Counted from the first letter of the stretch, positions 1 to 9,587 are shown. The stretch is 64,000 bases of DNA from an uncultured Cellulomonas sp. (GCF_947494015.1 NZ_CANLTL010000012.1:62001-126000), one strand, 5' to 3'. Program-made: numbers and translations. Notes: a model not told the origin generated them from the letters alone.

Positions 1-91
1 GGTCGGACCGGGGGCATGTGGGACCATGGGGGCGACCCGAGATCACGCCGTGCCCGCTGTGGCATGCGGCGAACGGCAGAGGAGAGCACAG

Positions 92-166
92 ATGAGCAAG
101 CGAGGACGCAAGCGTCGCGCCCGCAAGGGCAGCGCAGCCAACCACGGCAAGCGGCCCAACGCCTGA
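92..166 (+). CDS. Large-subunit ribosomal protein bL37 (24 residues)
   Basis: This short frame encodes a 24-residue, very basic peptide that begins MSKRGRKRRARKG and ends in NHGKRPNA. The pattern matches the actinobacterial ribosomal protein bL37 (AURKAIP1/COX24-like), which is known at this length from mycobacterial ribosomes. A purine-rich ribosome binding site (AGGAG) lies about ten bases before the ATG. It is followed by a perfect hairpin terminator, so it looks like a monocistronic unit facing the minus-strand rsrA-sigR pair. It would bind rRNA through its many Arg and Lys residues. The ending NHGKRPN is the most diagnostic part of the sequence. Confidence 0.88.
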   Translation: MSKRGRKRRARKGSAANHGKRPNA

Positions 167-184
167 GCAGTCCGTGGCACACCT

Positions 185-214
185 CGGGCCCGGTGCGAGA
201 TCGCACCGGGCCCG
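185..214. terminator. Perfect 14-bp hairpin terminator
   Basis: Two 14-base arms starting CGGGCCCGG form a perfect stem around a two-base loop. It lies 18 bases after the bL37 stop and between two convergent genes, bL37 on plus and rsrA on minus. It can serve bL37 and may also stop rsrA transcripts. There is no T-tract, which is common for terminators in GC-rich actinobacteria. Confidence 0.75.
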
Positions 215-308
215 TGGTCTGCCCGTGGTCTTCCCGTGGTCTGCACGCCGGTCCGGCTCACGTCCGCGTCCGCGGGGACGTGGCCCGGTCAGGTGGCCGG
301 GGCCGGGC

Positions 309-586
309 TCAGGTGAGCTGGGTCCGCAGGACCGTCAGGTGCTCGCGGATGCGGAGGTGCAGCTCCACGGGCGCGCACTCCGAGCAGGAGCGGCGCACGA
401 GCGCCCGCACGTGCTCCTCGACGTCGTACTCGGCCAGGCACGGCTCGCAGTAGGCGAGGTGCTCACGGATCCGGTCGCCGTCCGCCTCGGGCAGCTCCGA
501 GTCCAGGAACTCGAACAGCCTGCCCAGTGCCTGCTCGCAGTTGACGGGACCCGAGGGCCCCTCCGCCGCGGCATCGTCCTGCACGC

Positions 587-590
<4 letters not shown>
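309..590 (-). CDS. rsrA: Anti-sigma factor RsrA (zinc-binding, redox-sensing)
   Basis: This 93-residue protein belongs to the ZAS family of anti-sigma factors. The signature H44-x3-C48-x2-C51 is present, with further cysteines at 18, 69 and 72. In SigR/RsrA systems the reduced, zinc-loaded protein holds the sigma factor. Disulfide stress oxidises the cysteines, zinc is lost and SigR is released. The start ATG overlaps the sigR stop (ATGA), so the two proteins are translationally coupled, which favours balanced stoichiometry. The length is typical for the family. Regulation is expected from the sigma-R promoter upstream of sigR. Confidence 0.93.
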
Positions 591-1207
<617 letters not shown>

Positions 1208-1339
1208 CACGGGCGAGCCTATCCCCGCGCGGCCGGACGCGTCGTGGCCCGGTGCGCCGGGCACGAGGACCTCGGCGACCAGCACGCCGGGCACGGGTAC
1301 CGACGACGTCGTCGGGCGCTCGGCGAGCAGACAGGTCAT
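1208..1339 (-). other. Possible in-frame N-terminal extension of SigR (sigma-R-prime isoform)
   Basis: The sigR reading frame continues without a stop for 44 codons upstream of MSEDT, up to an ATG at 1337-1339 (MTCLLAERP). That ATG sits only a few bases after the transcription start expected from the sigma-R promoter at 1349-1374, so the message would be nearly leaderless. In Streptomyces the sigma-R-induced promoter is known to give a longer, unstable isoform that provides negative feedback. The geometry here suggests the same logic. No ribosome binding site is needed for leaderless translation. The isoform itself is inferred. Confidence 0.5.
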
Positions 1340-1348
1340 GACGGCCCC

Positions 1349-1374
1349 AACCGGAGACCCCCGGGGTCCATTCC
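1349..1374 (-). promoter_or_regulatory. Sigma-R autoregulatory promoter of sigR-rsrA
   Basis: On the minus strand a GGAAT element (1374-1370) is followed by exactly 18 bases and then GTT (1351-1349). This matches the published sigma-R/sigma-H consensus GGAAT-N18-GTT exactly. It lies directly upstream of sigR, which is known to activate its own transcription in related organisms. Confidence 0.85.
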
Positions 1375-1450
1375 CGCTGCCGAGCCGCGCACGAGCGGCT
1401 AGCGTCGAACCGACCGCCCCGGCCCGCGCTGGGACCTGCGACCGAGAGAA

Positions 1451-2449
1451 GTGACGACACTGATGATGCTGCGCCGGATCGCCCGTCCGATGCTGGCCGC
1501 CTGGTTCGTGACCGAAGGCTCCGCCGCGGTCCGCGGGTCGGCCGTCCACCTCGAGCCCGCCCGTGCGGGCGCCGATGTCCTCGTCGACCGGTTCGGCATC
1601 GCCCGGCCGTCCGACGAGCAGCTGCGCACCATCGTCAAGGTGCACGGGGCGGCGACGATCGGCGCCGGAGCGGCGCTGGCGATCGGCAAGGCGCCGCGGC
1701 TGGCCGCCCTCGTGCTGGCCGCGCTGACGCTGCCGTCGGCGGTCGCGAACGTGCTCGCGTCGCGGCGTGGCGGGGTCTCGGCCGCGGCGAAGACCGAGCG
1801 GCGCCAGCGCGCCGTGCAGGCCGTCTCCTTCACCGGCGCAGCGCTCATCGCCGCCGCCGACCGCGAGGGGCGCCCGGGTCTGGCCTGGAAGGTGTCGCGG
1901 GCGCGCAAGCTCGCCGCCGCGAGCGCGACGGCCACGGTCGCCGGCGCGACCCACGGCTCGAAGAAGTCGAGCTCCACGGGCGCCACCGACGCGCTCAAGA
2001 AGGCGGTCAAGGGCGCCGGTGCGGTCGCCGCCGCCAAAGCCACCAAGGACGCCGGCGAGAAGGTCGGCCACGGCGCCGTGGAGACGGTCAAGGCCGGCAA
2101 GCGGGCCGAGAAGAAGGCGCTCAAGGCGGGCGCCAAGGCCGCCAAGCACGCCGCGCCGGTGGCCGCTGCCGGGCGCGCGGCCAAGGCAGCCGGCAAGGCC
2201 GGCAAGGGGGGCAAGGCGGGCGCTTCGCGCGCGGCCAAGCGCGCCGACGCCAAGTCGCTCAAGGCGACCAGGTCCGCCGACACCAAGGCCGCCAGGAGCG
2301 CCGCGGTCGCCGAGGCGACGGCCGCGAAGTTGGCCGCGACGCAGGCGGCATCGGCGGAGAAGGCCGCGCGGGTCGCCGAGGCGCAGGCTGCCAAGGCCGC
2401 GAAGCGGTCCCGGCGCCGCCGCACCGAGGACGTCGTCGTCCCCGGCTAA
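1451..2449 (+). CDS. DoxX-like membrane protein with Lys/Ala-rich C-terminal tail
   Basis: Residues 1-140 or so look like a DoxX-family integral membrane protein: a [10 protein letters not shown] opening, a charged loop with VDRFGI, and hydrophobic helices. From about residue 155 to the end (332) the protein is almost only Lys, Ala, Gly, Thr and Arg, with repeated AAKAAK-like steps as in histone H1-like proteins, ending in a [10 protein letters not shown] cluster. The tail would be cytoplasmic and strongly basic, so it could touch nucleic acid or acidic surfaces; this is inference. The GTG at 1451 follows GAGAGAAG. It ends nine bases before aroA and may be in the same operon. Confidence 0.7.
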   Translation: MTTLMMLRRIARPMLAAWFVTEGSAAVRGSAVHLEPARAGADVLVDRFGIARPSDEQLRTIVKVHGAATIGAGAALAIGKAPRLAALVLAALTLPSAVANVLASRRGGVSAAAKTERRQRAVQAVSFTGAALIAAADREGRPGLAWKVSRARKLAAASATATVAGATHGSKKSSSTGATDALKKAVKGAGAVAAAKATKDAGEKVGHGAVETVKAGKRAEKKALKAGAKAAKHAAPVAAAGRAAKAAGKAGKGGKAGASRAAKRADAKSLKATRSADTKAARSAAVAEATAAKLAATQAASAEKAARVAEAQAAKAAKRSRRRRTEDVVVPG

Positions 2450-2458
2450 CCTGGCGCC

Positions 2459-3775
2459 ATGACGACGTCGCCCGGACCGGGCTCCCGCACGCCCCGTCCG
2501 GACGACGCCTGGCACGCACCCACGGCCGATCGGCCGCTGGACGCACGGGTCGACGTCCCGGGGTCGAAGTCGCTGACCAACCGGTTCCTGGTGCTCGCCG
2601 CGCTGGCCGACGGCCCGGGGCGTCTGCGCGGCGCCCTGCGCTCGCGGGACACGCTGCTGATGGCCGACGCGCTGCGCGCTCTCGGCGTCGACATCGACGA
2701 CGACGGGTCGGACTGGGTCGTCACGCCGGGCCCGCTGCGCGGTGGGACCCAGGTCGACTGCGGGCTGGCCGGAACCGTGATGCGGTTCCTGCCGGCGGTC
2801 GCGGCCCTGGCGGACGGTCCGGTCCGCTTCGACGGCGACGCCGGCGCCCGGACCCGCCCCATGGGACCGGTGCTCACCGCCCTGCACGCGCTCGACGTCG
2901 ACGTCGAGCACCACGGGGAGCGGGGGTACCTGCCGGTCACCGTCACCGGCCGGGGCTCGGTCGCCGGCGGCGCGGTGGACGTCGACGCCAGCGCGTCGAG
3001 CCAGTTCGTGTCGGGGCTGCTGCTCACCGGTGCCCGGTTCGACCGCGGCCTGCAGCTGCGCCACACCGGACGGACGCTGCCGAGCCTGCCGCACATCGAG
3101 ATGACGGTGGCGGTGCTGCGCGGCGCCGGCGTGGAGGTCGACGACTCGCGCCCCGCGCTGTGGGAGGTCCGCCCCGGGCCGATCACGGGCCGCGACGTGC
3201 GCGTCGAGCCGGACCTGTCCAACGCCGGGGCGTTCCTCGCCGCGGCCTTGGTGGCCGGCGGCACCGTGCGCGTCCCCGGCTGGCCGACCCGCACCACGCA
3301 GCCCGGCGCCCTGCTGCCGGGCATCCTGGAACAGCTGGGCGCCACCACCCGGCTCGACGGCGACGCCCTGGCGGTCACCGGGTCCGGGACCATCCACGGT
3401 GTCGACCTCGACCTGCACGACGCCGGCGAGCTCACCCCGACGATCGCCGCCCTGGCCGCGCTCGCGGACTCCCCCAGCCGGCTGCGCGGCATCGCGCACC
3501 TGCGCGGGCACGAGACCGACCGGCTGCACGCGCTCGCGACCGAGATCACCCGGCTCGGGGGGCAGGCCGAGCAGACGTCCGACGGGCTCGTCATCACTCC
3601 CCGACCGCTGACCGGTGGCCTCGTGCGGACCTACCACGACCACCGGATGGCGACCGCGGGCGCGCTGCTCGGCCTGCGCGTGCCCGGCATCCGCGTGGAG
3701 GACGTCGCGACCACCAGCAAGACGCTCCCCGACTTCGTCGGGATGTGGCAGCGCATGCTGGGTCCGACGCCGTGA
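2459..3775 (+). CDS. aroA: 3-phosphoshikimate 1-carboxyvinyltransferase (EPSP synthase)
   Basis: This 438-residue enzyme transfers the enolpyruvyl group from phosphoenolpyruvate to shikimate-3-phosphate, the sixth step of the shikimate pathway to aromatic amino acids. Clear motifs are the N-terminal [10 protein letters not shown], the [11 protein letters not shown] loop that binds [15 protein letters not shown], and the C-terminal [10 protein letters not shown]. The length is normal for the family and no residue of these motifs is missing. It is followed by rsgA after 18 bases, an order also seen in mycobacteria, so co-transcription is likely. Confidence 0.97.
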   Translation: MTTSPGPGSRTPRPDDAWHAPTADRPLDARVDVPGSKSLTNRFLVLAALADGPGRLRGALRSRDTLLMADALRALGVDIDDDGSDWVVTPGPLRGGTQVDCGLAGTVMRFLPAVAALADGPVRFDGDAGARTRPMGPVLTALHALDVDVEHHGERGYLPVTVTGRGSVAGGAVDVDASASSQFVSGLLLTGARFDRGLQLRHTGRTLPSLPHIEMTVAVLRGAGVEVDDSRPALWEVRPGPITGRDVRVEPDLSNAGAFLAAALVAGGTVRVPGWPTRTTQPGALLPGILEQLGATTRLDGDALAVTGSGTIHGVDLDLHDAGELTPTIAALAALADSPSRLRGIAHLRGHETDRLHALATEITRLGGQAEQTSDGLVITPRPLTGGLVRTYHDHRMATAGALLGLRVPGIRVEDVATTSKTLPDFVGMWQRMLGPTP

Positions 3776-3793
3776 GACGACGGTGAGCGGCCG

Positions 3794-4882
3794 GTGACCC
3801 CGCGCCGGCCCGACGAGTCCGACGTCCGGATCCGCCCCGGCAAGCGCAGCTCCCGACCACGCACCAAGCAGCGACCCGAGCACGCCGACGCCGAGCGGGC
3901 CATGGTCACCGGCGTGGACCGCGGCCGGTACACGCTGCTGGTTGACCCGGCCGGCCCCCGCGAGCGCCGCGCGATCGCGATGAAGGCGCGCGAGCTCGGA
4001 CGCGAGCGGGTCGTGCCGGGCGACGTCGTCGACGTCGTCGGGGACACGTCCGGCGACGCGGGCAGCCTGAGCCGGATCGTGCGGATCACCGAGCGCACGA
4101 CGGTGCTGCGCCGGACAGCCGACGACACCGACCCGGTCGAGCGGGTCATCGTGGCCAACGCCGACCAGCTCGTGATCGTCACGGCCCTGGCCGAGCCCGA
4201 GCCGCGCACCCGGATGATCGACCGGTGCGTGGTCGCGGGCTACGACGCCGGCATGGACGTGCTGCTGGCGCTGACCAAGGCCGACCTCGCCGACCCGGAC
4301 GAGCTGGTCGCGATGTACGCCCCGATCGACGTCGACGTCGTGGTGACCCGCCGCGACCCCGACGGGCGGTGGCTGGGTCTGGACGACGTGCGGGGCGCGC
4401 TCGCGGGCCGGACGTCGGTGCTGGTGGGTCACTCCGGGGTGGGCAAGTCGACCCTGGTCAACGCCCTCGTGCCGGACGCGCGCCGGTCGGTGGGCGTGGT
4501 CAACGACACCACCGGTCGCGGGCGCCACACCTCCACGTCGGCCGTCGCGCTGCGGATGCCCGCGACCCCGGCGGCGGGGCTGCCCGCCGGGTGGGTGATC
4601 GACACCCCCGGGGTGCGCTCGTTCGGGCTCGCGCACGTGCAGGTGGAGGGCCTGCTCGCGCCGTTCTCCGACCTGGCCGGCGTGGCGGACGAGTGCCCGC
4701 GCGGCTGCAGCCACGCCGACGACGCCCCCGACTGCGAGCTCGACGAGTGGGTCGCCGCAGCGCCCGACGACGGCACCCGGGCGGCCCGGTCGGCGCGGGT
4801 CGAGTCGTTCCGGCGGCTGCTGGCCAGCCGGACCGGCTCGATGAGCTCGACCGACGGGTCCGGCGACCGCGAGACCCGCTGA
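3794..4882 (+). CDS. rsgA: Ribosome small-subunit GTPase RsgA
   Basis: This is a circularly permuted GTPase of 362 residues that assists late 30S subunit maturation. The order of motifs is the permuted one: TKAD (G4) comes first, then GHSGVGKST (G1), a switch with TTGRGRHTS (G2), and DTPG (G3). The C-terminal zinc finger [14 protein letters not shown] is complete. The N-terminal OB-like domain follows a basic leader rich in Arg and Lys. The GTG at 3794 gives the usual N-terminus. It lies between aroA and hisN in the same direction. Confidence 0.95.
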   Translation: MTPRRPDESDVRIRPGKRSSRPRTKQRPEHADAERAMVTGVDRGRYTLLVDPAGPRERRAIAMKARELGRERVVPGDVVDVVGDTSGDAGSLSRIVRITERTTVLRRTADDTDPVERVIVANADQLVIVTALAEPEPRTRMIDRCVVAGYDAGMDVLLALTKADLADPDELVAMYAPIDVDVVVTRRDPDGRWLGLDDVRGALAGRTSVLVGHSGVGKSTLVNALVPDARRSVGVVNDTTGRGRHTSTSAVALRMPATPAAGLPAGWVIDTPGVRSFGLAHVQVEGLLAPFSDLAGVADECPRGCSHADDAPDCELDEWVAAAPDDGTRAARSARVESFRRLLASRTGSMSSTDGSGDRETR

Positions 4883-4967
4883 CCGCGACCGGCGCCCGCA
4901 CCGGTACGGGCCGGCGCACCGGCGAGGCACCGGCGGGGTCGCCCGCGCGCGCCGATACGGTGGGGCC

Positions 4968-5768
4968 ATGATCCGGTCCGGGTACGACGACGACCTGCGC
5001 CTGGCCCACGTCATCGCGGACCAGGTCGACTCGCTGACCATGGCGCGGTTCCGGTCGCTGGACCTGCGGGTCGAGACCAAGCCCGACACCACCCCGGTCA
5101 CCGACGCCGACCGCAGCGCCGAGGAGATGATCCGCTCCCAGCTCGCCCGGACGCGGCCGCGCGACGCGGTGCACGGCGAGGAGATGCCGGACACCGGGCA
5201 CGGACCCCGCCAGTGGGTCGTGGACCCCATCGACGGCACGAAGAACTTCGTCCGCGGGGTGCCGGTCTGGGCGACCCTCATCGCCCTGCTCGACGGCGGC
5301 CAGCCCGTCCTGGGAGTGGTGAGCGCGCCGGCCCTGGGCAGGCGCTGGTGGGCCGCGCAGGGCTCCGGGGCGTGGACGGGGCGCTCGCTGTCCGCGGCGA
5401 CCCGGTTGCACGTGTCGCAGGTCGGGCGGCTGTCCGACGCGTCGCTGTCCTACTCGAGCCTGAGCGGCTGGGAGGAGCGTGGCCGGCTCGAGCACTTCCT
5501 GCGGCTGACCCGGTCGGTGTGGCGCACCCGCGCCTACGGCGACTTCTGGTCCCACGTCATGGTGGCGGAGGGCGCCGTCGACCTGTCCTGCGAGCCCGAG
5601 CTCGCGCTGCACGACATGGCCGCGCTCGTCCCGATCGTCACCGAGGCCGGTGGGCGGTTCACCTCGGTGCACGGCCAGGACGGCCCCTTCGGCGGGTCGG
5701 CGCTGGTGAGCAACGGCAAGCTGCACGACGCGGCGCTGCAGATCCTGGACCCGCTGTACGAGGAGTAG
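4968..5768 (+). CDS. hisN: Histidinol-phosphatase, inositol-monophosphatase type (HisN)
   Basis: This 266-residue protein of the inositol monophosphatase superfamily has the metal-binding motif DPIDGTKNF, the earlier VTDADR and HGEE pieces, and a C-terminal motif with [13 protein letters not shown]. In actinobacteria this subfamily removes the phosphate from histidinol phosphate in histidine synthesis, using two or three Mg ions. The tract [16 protein letters not shown] is typical of HisN rather than of general inositol phosphatases. It is the last gene of the aroA-rsgA-hisN run, 85 bases after rsgA. A less specific IMPase activity cannot be excluded. Confidence 0.9.
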   Translation: MIRSGYDDDLRLAHVIADQVDSLTMARFRSLDLRVETKPDTTPVTDADRSAEEMIRSQLARTRPRDAVHGEEMPDTGHGPRQWVVDPIDGTKNFVRGVPVWATLIALLDGGQPVLGVVSAPALGRRWWAAQGSGAWTGRSLSAATRLHVSQVGRLSDASLSYSSLSGWEERGRLEHFLRLTRSVWRTRAYGDFWSHVMVAEGAVDLSCEPELALHDMAALVPIVTEAGGRFTSVHGQDGPFGGSALVSNGKLHDAALQILDPLYEE

Positions 5769-5807
5769 TCGCTGCGGCCCGGTCACATCGCCAGACGACG
5801 GACGGCG

Positions 5808-6263
5808 CTACCGCGGGATCGCGCCGAGCTCGGTGCGGTCGTACCAGAGCAGGTCGCGCTCGTCGAGGCGCTCCATCGCGTCGTCGTCGGTGAGTGCCGC
5901 GGCGACGTCGTCGGCGGCGGCCGGCTCGTCGACGTGCGCGCACACGACCGCGGACCACGGCACGGGCTCGCGCACGTGGACGGCGCTGGGCACCTCGTCG
6001 TCCAGCGCGGCGTCCACCACCCCGGCGTCCACGTCGGCGGCCAGGACCACGCGCAGCCGGGGCGCAGCGGGAGCCGCACCGAGGCGATCGAGGGAGTCGT
6101 CGGCCGCGGCCAGCTGGGCGGCGTACTCCAGGCCCTCGTCGTCCTCGTCGGGGAAGAGTGCGCGCAGCGCGGGGGTGACCGCGTGGGCGCGGCCGGCCGG
6201 GAGCGACCCGGCGGACGGTGCGGAGTCGACGTCGAGCAGGGTCACCGGCAGGTAGAGGCGCAC
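5808..6263 (-). CDS. DUF6912-like protein of unknown function
   Basis: This 151-residue acidic protein starts with a hydrophobic strand (VRLYLPVTLLDVD), followed by Ala-rich helices and LRVVLAADVD and WSAVVCAHVDEP strands. The opening and size fit the actinobacterial DUF6912 family as I recall it. No catalytic motif is visible. The GTG at 6263 lies 17 bases after the stop of the CpaE-like gene, so the two are probably co-transcribed. It converges with hisN across a 39-base gap that holds no obvious hairpin. Confidence 0.6.
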   Translation of the reverse strand: MRLYLPVTLLDVDSAPSAGSLPAGRAHAVTPALRALFPDEDDEGLEYAAQLAAADDSLDRLGAAPAAPRLRVVLAADVDAGVVDAALDDEVPSAVHVREPVPWSAVVCAHVDEPAAADDVAAALTDDDAMERLDERDLLWYDRTELGAIPR

Positions 6264-6279
6264 GTGACCAGTGTGCCCC

Positions 6280-7683
6280 TCAGCCGCGGACCGTCGACCG
6301 GAGGGCGCGCCGGGCCCGGGGTGGGTGGGCCTGCACGCCGGCCACCCGCGCCGCGAGCGCGGCGATCGACGCCTGGGCGGGCGACCGGGGCGACGCCTCG
6401 CGCAGCGTCGCGCCCCGCAGCAGTGCGGCGTCGACCGCCGGCCCGTCGTCGGGCACCAGGTGGGGGTCGTCCACGCCCGCGTACCGGGCCAGCGCGTCGC
6501 GCACCGCGTGCTCGGGACGGCGGCCCGCGGCCGACGCCCGCACCCGGTTGACGACCACCACACGGCGGGCCAGGGCGGCGACGCCCGAGTCGGCCAGCTC
6601 GCTCAGACCGCGCACGAGACGCTGCATGCCGACCGCGTCCCCGCCGCCCACCACCACGACGACGTCGGCGGCCGCGAGCGCTGAGAGGGTCGCGGCGTTG
6701 CGGCGCGGCGCGTGGGTGTCGTAGCTGAGCACCTCGTCCTGCTCCAGGCAGAAGCCGCAGTCCACCACGACCCACTGGGCGAGGCCGCGGGCCGTCTCCC
6801 ACACCAGGTCCAACGACGACGCCGGCAGCTCGGGCCACCGGTCGGCACGCGAGATGCCGGTGAGCACCCGCAGCCCCGGTTCCACGACGGGGGTCAGGCG
6901 CGCCAGCGCGGTGACGTCCAGGACGCCCTGCCCCGCGGCGCGCGCCGCCGCTGCGATGCCGGGCGCTTCATCGAGGAGCCCGACCACCTGCGCCACCGTT
7001 CCGCCGTAGGTGTCCGCGTCGACCAGCAGCGCACCCGGCGCGCCGCCGGCCACGCCCGGCGCGGGCAGCGCCGCGAGCTCGGCGGCCAGGTTCACCGCCA
7101 CGGTGGTCCGTCCCGGGGCGCCGGTCGGCCCCCAGACGGCGACCGTCCGCCCCGGCGGGACCGGCGGCCCCTCGGCTCCGCCGTCCGGAGCCGCGCCGTC
7201 CCCGACGGTGCTGTCCCCGACGGGGACGTCGCCGGAGCCGGCGTCGGACGCCGCCGGCGCGCCGGCCGGGTCCGGGAGGGCACCGGCGACGCCGACGGCG
7301 CGGACGCCGGCGGTGCCGGGGCCGGGGCCGGGGTCCGCGAGCGACAGCACGGTGGCGACGACGTCGGCGACCGGGGCGCCGGCGTCGACCACGACCTCGG
7401 CGCCCAGGGCGAGCATGCGCTCGGTCGCCCGCGGACCGCCGTCGACGAGCGCCACGACGCGCACCCCGGACTCACGCAGCAGGACGACCGCCTCGCGGTC
7501 CAGGAGCGGCAGGTCGTCCGGGACGAGCGCGACCCGCCCCAGGCCCGCGGCGGCGGCACCCAGCAGCTCGGCGAGGTCGGCGCACCGGCGCGTCACGGAG
7601 ATGCGGCCGCCGGCCCCCTCCAGCGCGGTGACGACGGACGACTCCCGCACCCCGCGCAGGGCGCTCAGGACGGGGACCGTCAC
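6280..7683 (-). CDS. CpaE/MinD-like atypical P-loop ATPase
   Basis: This 467-residue protein has an N-terminal response-regulator-like region without clear phospho-acceptor chemistry, a Pro/Ala/Asp-rich linker around residues 160-190, and a MinD-type ATPase domain. The P-loop reads GPTGAPGRTTVAVNLA, so the usual deviant-Walker lysines are not evident. Such atypical loops occur in the CpaE/TadZ branch. Other core elements, LLVDADTYGGTVAQ and WVVVDCGF, are present. The GTG start overlaps the SAF-domain gene (GTGA). CpaB-CpaE pairs usually serve Flp pili, but no other pilus gene is present here. A role in cell-envelope positioning is possible. Confidence 0.75.
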   Translation of the reverse strand: MTVPVLSALRGVRESSVVTALEGAGGRISVTRRCADLAELLGAAAAGLGRVALVPDDLPLLDREAVVLLRESGVRVVALVDGGPRATERMLALGAEVVVDAGAPVADVVATVLSLADPGPGPGTAGVRAVGVAGALPDPAGAPAASDAGSGDVPVGDSTVGDGAAPDGGAEGPPVPPGRTVAVWGPTGAPGRTTVAVNLAAELAALPAPGVAGGAPGALLVDADTYGGTVAQVVGLLDEAPGIAAAARAAGQGVLDVTALARLTPVVEPGLRVLTGISRADRWPELPASSLDLVWETARGLAQWVVVDCGFCLEQDEVLSYDTHAPRRNAATLSALAAADVVVVVGGGDAVGMQRLVRGLSELADSGVAALARRVVVVNRVRASAAGRRPEHAVRDALARYAGVDDPHLVPDDGPAVDAALLRGATLREASPRSPAQASIAALAARVAGVQAHPPRARRALRSTVRG

Positions 7684-8339
7684 GGAGCCGTGGCCGTTCC
7701 CGGGACGAGCACCACCTGGACCGACTGCCGGTCGGCGAGCGCACCGAGCACGTCGGGCAGCGTGTCGGTGGGGACGAGCACGTGGACGACCGTCTCGGCC
7801 CCCACCGCGAAGCTGCCGGTCGGCCGGGCGACCTCGGCCACGGTGAGCCGCTCGGCCAGCAGCCGCGGCGCCGACGGCTCGCCGTCGTCCGCCTCGGGTG
7901 TCACCCACACGTCCACCAGGGCGCCCTCGGCGACGCCGGCGGACGGCGCCTCGGTGACCGGCACGGCGACCGGCCGCACGTGCAGGTCCGTGGTGGCTGC
8001 CACCGCGGCCCGTGGAAGCAGCTCGCCGTCCCCCACCGCGCGGACCGCGACGACGTCGGGGGGCAGCGGGTCGGTGGCGGGCAGGTAGCGGTCGGCCTCG
8101 GCGGCGCCCAGCCGGACCCGCGCCACGGCCACGTGGTCGTCGTCGAGCTGCTCACCCGGCGTGAGCTCCTGGCTCGCGACGTACACCGGCGTGCTGGCCT
8201 CGGCCGCGGAGACCGCCCAGGCGCCGAGGACGACCGCGGCGGCGATCATCAGCACCCCGACGAGCAGCTTGGGATCCCGCCAGCCCGGCCGCCGCAGGCG
8301 TGCGCCGAGCGGGCTCGCGGGGCCTTCCGACGAGTCCAT
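7680..8339 (-). CDS. SAF-domain membrane-anchored protein (CpaB-like)
   Basis: This 219-residue protein has one N-terminal transmembrane helix (LLVGVLMIAAAVVLGAWAV, about residues 25-43). A SAF domain follows, with the typical VASQELTPGEQLDDDHV start and the VTEAPSAGVAEGALVDVWV hinge. SAF domains of this kind occur in CpaB and FlgA assembly factors. The ATG at 8339 is preceded by an AGGGGGA site eight bases away. It overlaps the CpaE-like ATPase gene, so the pair is translationally coupled. It faces the BldC-like gene at 8509 across a 169-base divergent region that should hold both promoters. Confidence 0.78.
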   Translation of the reverse strand: MDSSEGPASPLGARLRRPGWRDPKLLVGVLMIAAAVVLGAWAVSAAEASTPVYVASQELTPGEQLDDDHVAVARVRLGAAEADRYLPATDPLPPDVVAVRAVGDGELLPRAAVAATTDLHVRPVAVPVTEAPSAGVAEGALVDVWVTPEADDGEPSAPRLLAERLTVAEVARPTGSFAVGAETVVHVLVPTDTLPDVLGALADRQSVQVVLVPGTATAP

Positions 8340-8508
8340 GCGACGGTCCCCCTCGACGCCGGGTACGGGTGCGCTCATCATGCACCGGGCCGTGGAGATC
8401 CGTGGCTGCACCTGTGGACCGGCTCGCGCAGGTCCCCCGCGCGGGCGACCCTGCCGGCCCCTGTGCACGCCGGCGCGAGCGGCGTGGCGGAGGTGGGAGA
8501 CTCCCGGC

Positions 8509-8799
8509 ATGCCACCGCGGTTCCTGACGCTCGCCGACGTGACGGAGATCCTCAACATCTCCACCGCGCAGGCCTATGCGCTGGTGAGGTCGGGCGATCT
8601 CCCGGCCATCCAGATCGGTGGGCGGTTGCAGTGGCGGATCGAGTCGTCCGAGCTCGAGTCGTACATCGCGCGGATGTACGAGCAGACCCGCGCCCGGCTC
8701 GAGGCGGACGGCGGCGAGGGCGTCCCGGGTGGTGCGACTGCGCGCCCGGATGCCGGCCGGGGAGCCGGGTCCACCGTGCAGGAGGGCACCGCTCCGTAG
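8509..8799 (+). CDS. Excisionase-type (MerR/BldC-like) DNA-binding protein
   Basis: This 96-residue protein has a compact N-terminal winged-helix/MerR-like fold: FLTLADVTEILNISTAQAYALVRSGDLPAIQIGGRLQWRI covers helix, turn, recognition helix and wing. BldC and phage excisionases share this pattern. Residues 65-96 are polar and probably disordered. BldC-type proteins act as head-to-tail DNA-binding developmental regulators in Streptomyces. A role here in controlling the divergent SAF-CpaE pair is only inference from position. There is no nearby integrase, so a phage origin is unlikely. Confidence 0.8.
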   Translation: MPPRFLTLADVTEILNISTAQAYALVRSGDLPAIQIGGRLQWRIESSELESYIARMYEQTRARLEADGGEGVPGGATARPDAGRGAGSTVQEGTAP

Positions 8800-8889
8800 C
8801 GGCGCGCGGCGCGGACCGGGCGGGCCGGGCGGGCCGCCACGTCGGCGGACGTCGGGCGCCGGGCCGTCGGAGTCGGACCGCGGCGCCCG

Positions 8890-9426
8890 TCAGCCGGAGC
8901 GGACCACACGCACGGCCACGAACGGCACCGACCACACCGCGCCACGGGTCCTGGCCTGCGACGGGTCGTCGGCGACGGTCAGGTCGAGGTGGTCGGCCCC
9001 GACGCCGTCGATGCGGCCGGTCACCTGGCCGCCGTCGGTGCTGATCCGTACTGCGGCCCGGTCCCGGGCGAGCGCCCGCAGCGCGTGCCCCAGGCCCAGC
9101 CGCCGGCTGACGACGCCCTCGTCGGGGTGGCTGGCCGGCGCCAGCCCCCTGACCGCGTCGACCGCCGCGAGCGGGACGAGCGCGCGTCGTGGACCGTCCC
9201 CCGTCAGCACCCACTGCCCGGCGACGTCCAGCACCGTGCCGGTGACGAGCTCACCGCCTCGGAGGCGGACCGTGACGGCACCGCCGCGCGCCGCCCGGAG
9301 CCGCCCGCCCAGCGTGACGGTCGCCCGCTCGGCGCGGGTCACCTCGGCGACCTGCGCCGTGACCTCCGCGGCCTCCGCCGCGGCCAGCTGCGCCTCGAGA
9401 TCGGCGAACAGCGCTTCCCACCGCAT
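8890..9426 (-). CDS. Conserved actinobacterial protein of unknown function
   Basis: This 178-residue protein starts MRWEALFADLEAQL with a charged amphipathic helix to about residue 35. A strand-rich region follows, with VTVRLRGGELVTGTVLDVAGQWVL at about residues 50-73, and a second similar half ends in VPFVAVRVVRSG. The strand pattern could be two small Sm/SH3-like barrels, but I see no motif that gives a function. It converges with the BldC-like gene and diverges from the LysM gene at 9588. The 161-base region between them holds an unusually AT-rich stretch near 9545-9580, probably a promoter. Confidence 0.65.
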   Translation of the reverse strand: MRWEALFADLEAQLAAAEAAEVTAQVAEVTRAERATVTLGGRLRAARGGAVTVRLRGGELVTGTVLDVAGQWVLTGDGPRRALVPLAAVDAVRGLAPASHPDEGVVSRRLGLGHALRALARDRAAVRISTDGGQVTGRIDGVGADHLDLTVADDPSQARTRGAVWSVPFVAVRVVRSG

Positions 9427-9587
9427 GCCCCCCACCGTACGGGCGCCGGCGGCCGGCCGGGCGCGGGGTCCGGCGCGCGGCCCGCTGATCCCCAGCGCTC
9501 CACCCACCTCTGGACACCCCGGCGCCCGAGGCGTACACCTGGCACCTCAAACGCGATCAAATTGCACCAAACGATACGGAGCGCGCC

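Noticed and set aside
1208..5281. Very long open frame on the minus strand opposite aroA, rsgA and hisN, joined to sigR.
   Set aside because: It is antisense to clear housekeeping genes and is open only because of the high GC content. Only its last part, from 1207 or 1339, is sigR.
8509..8799. Excisionase of a phage or integrated element.
   Set aside because: No integrase, attachment repeat or other phage gene is nearby, and the neighbours are core genes.
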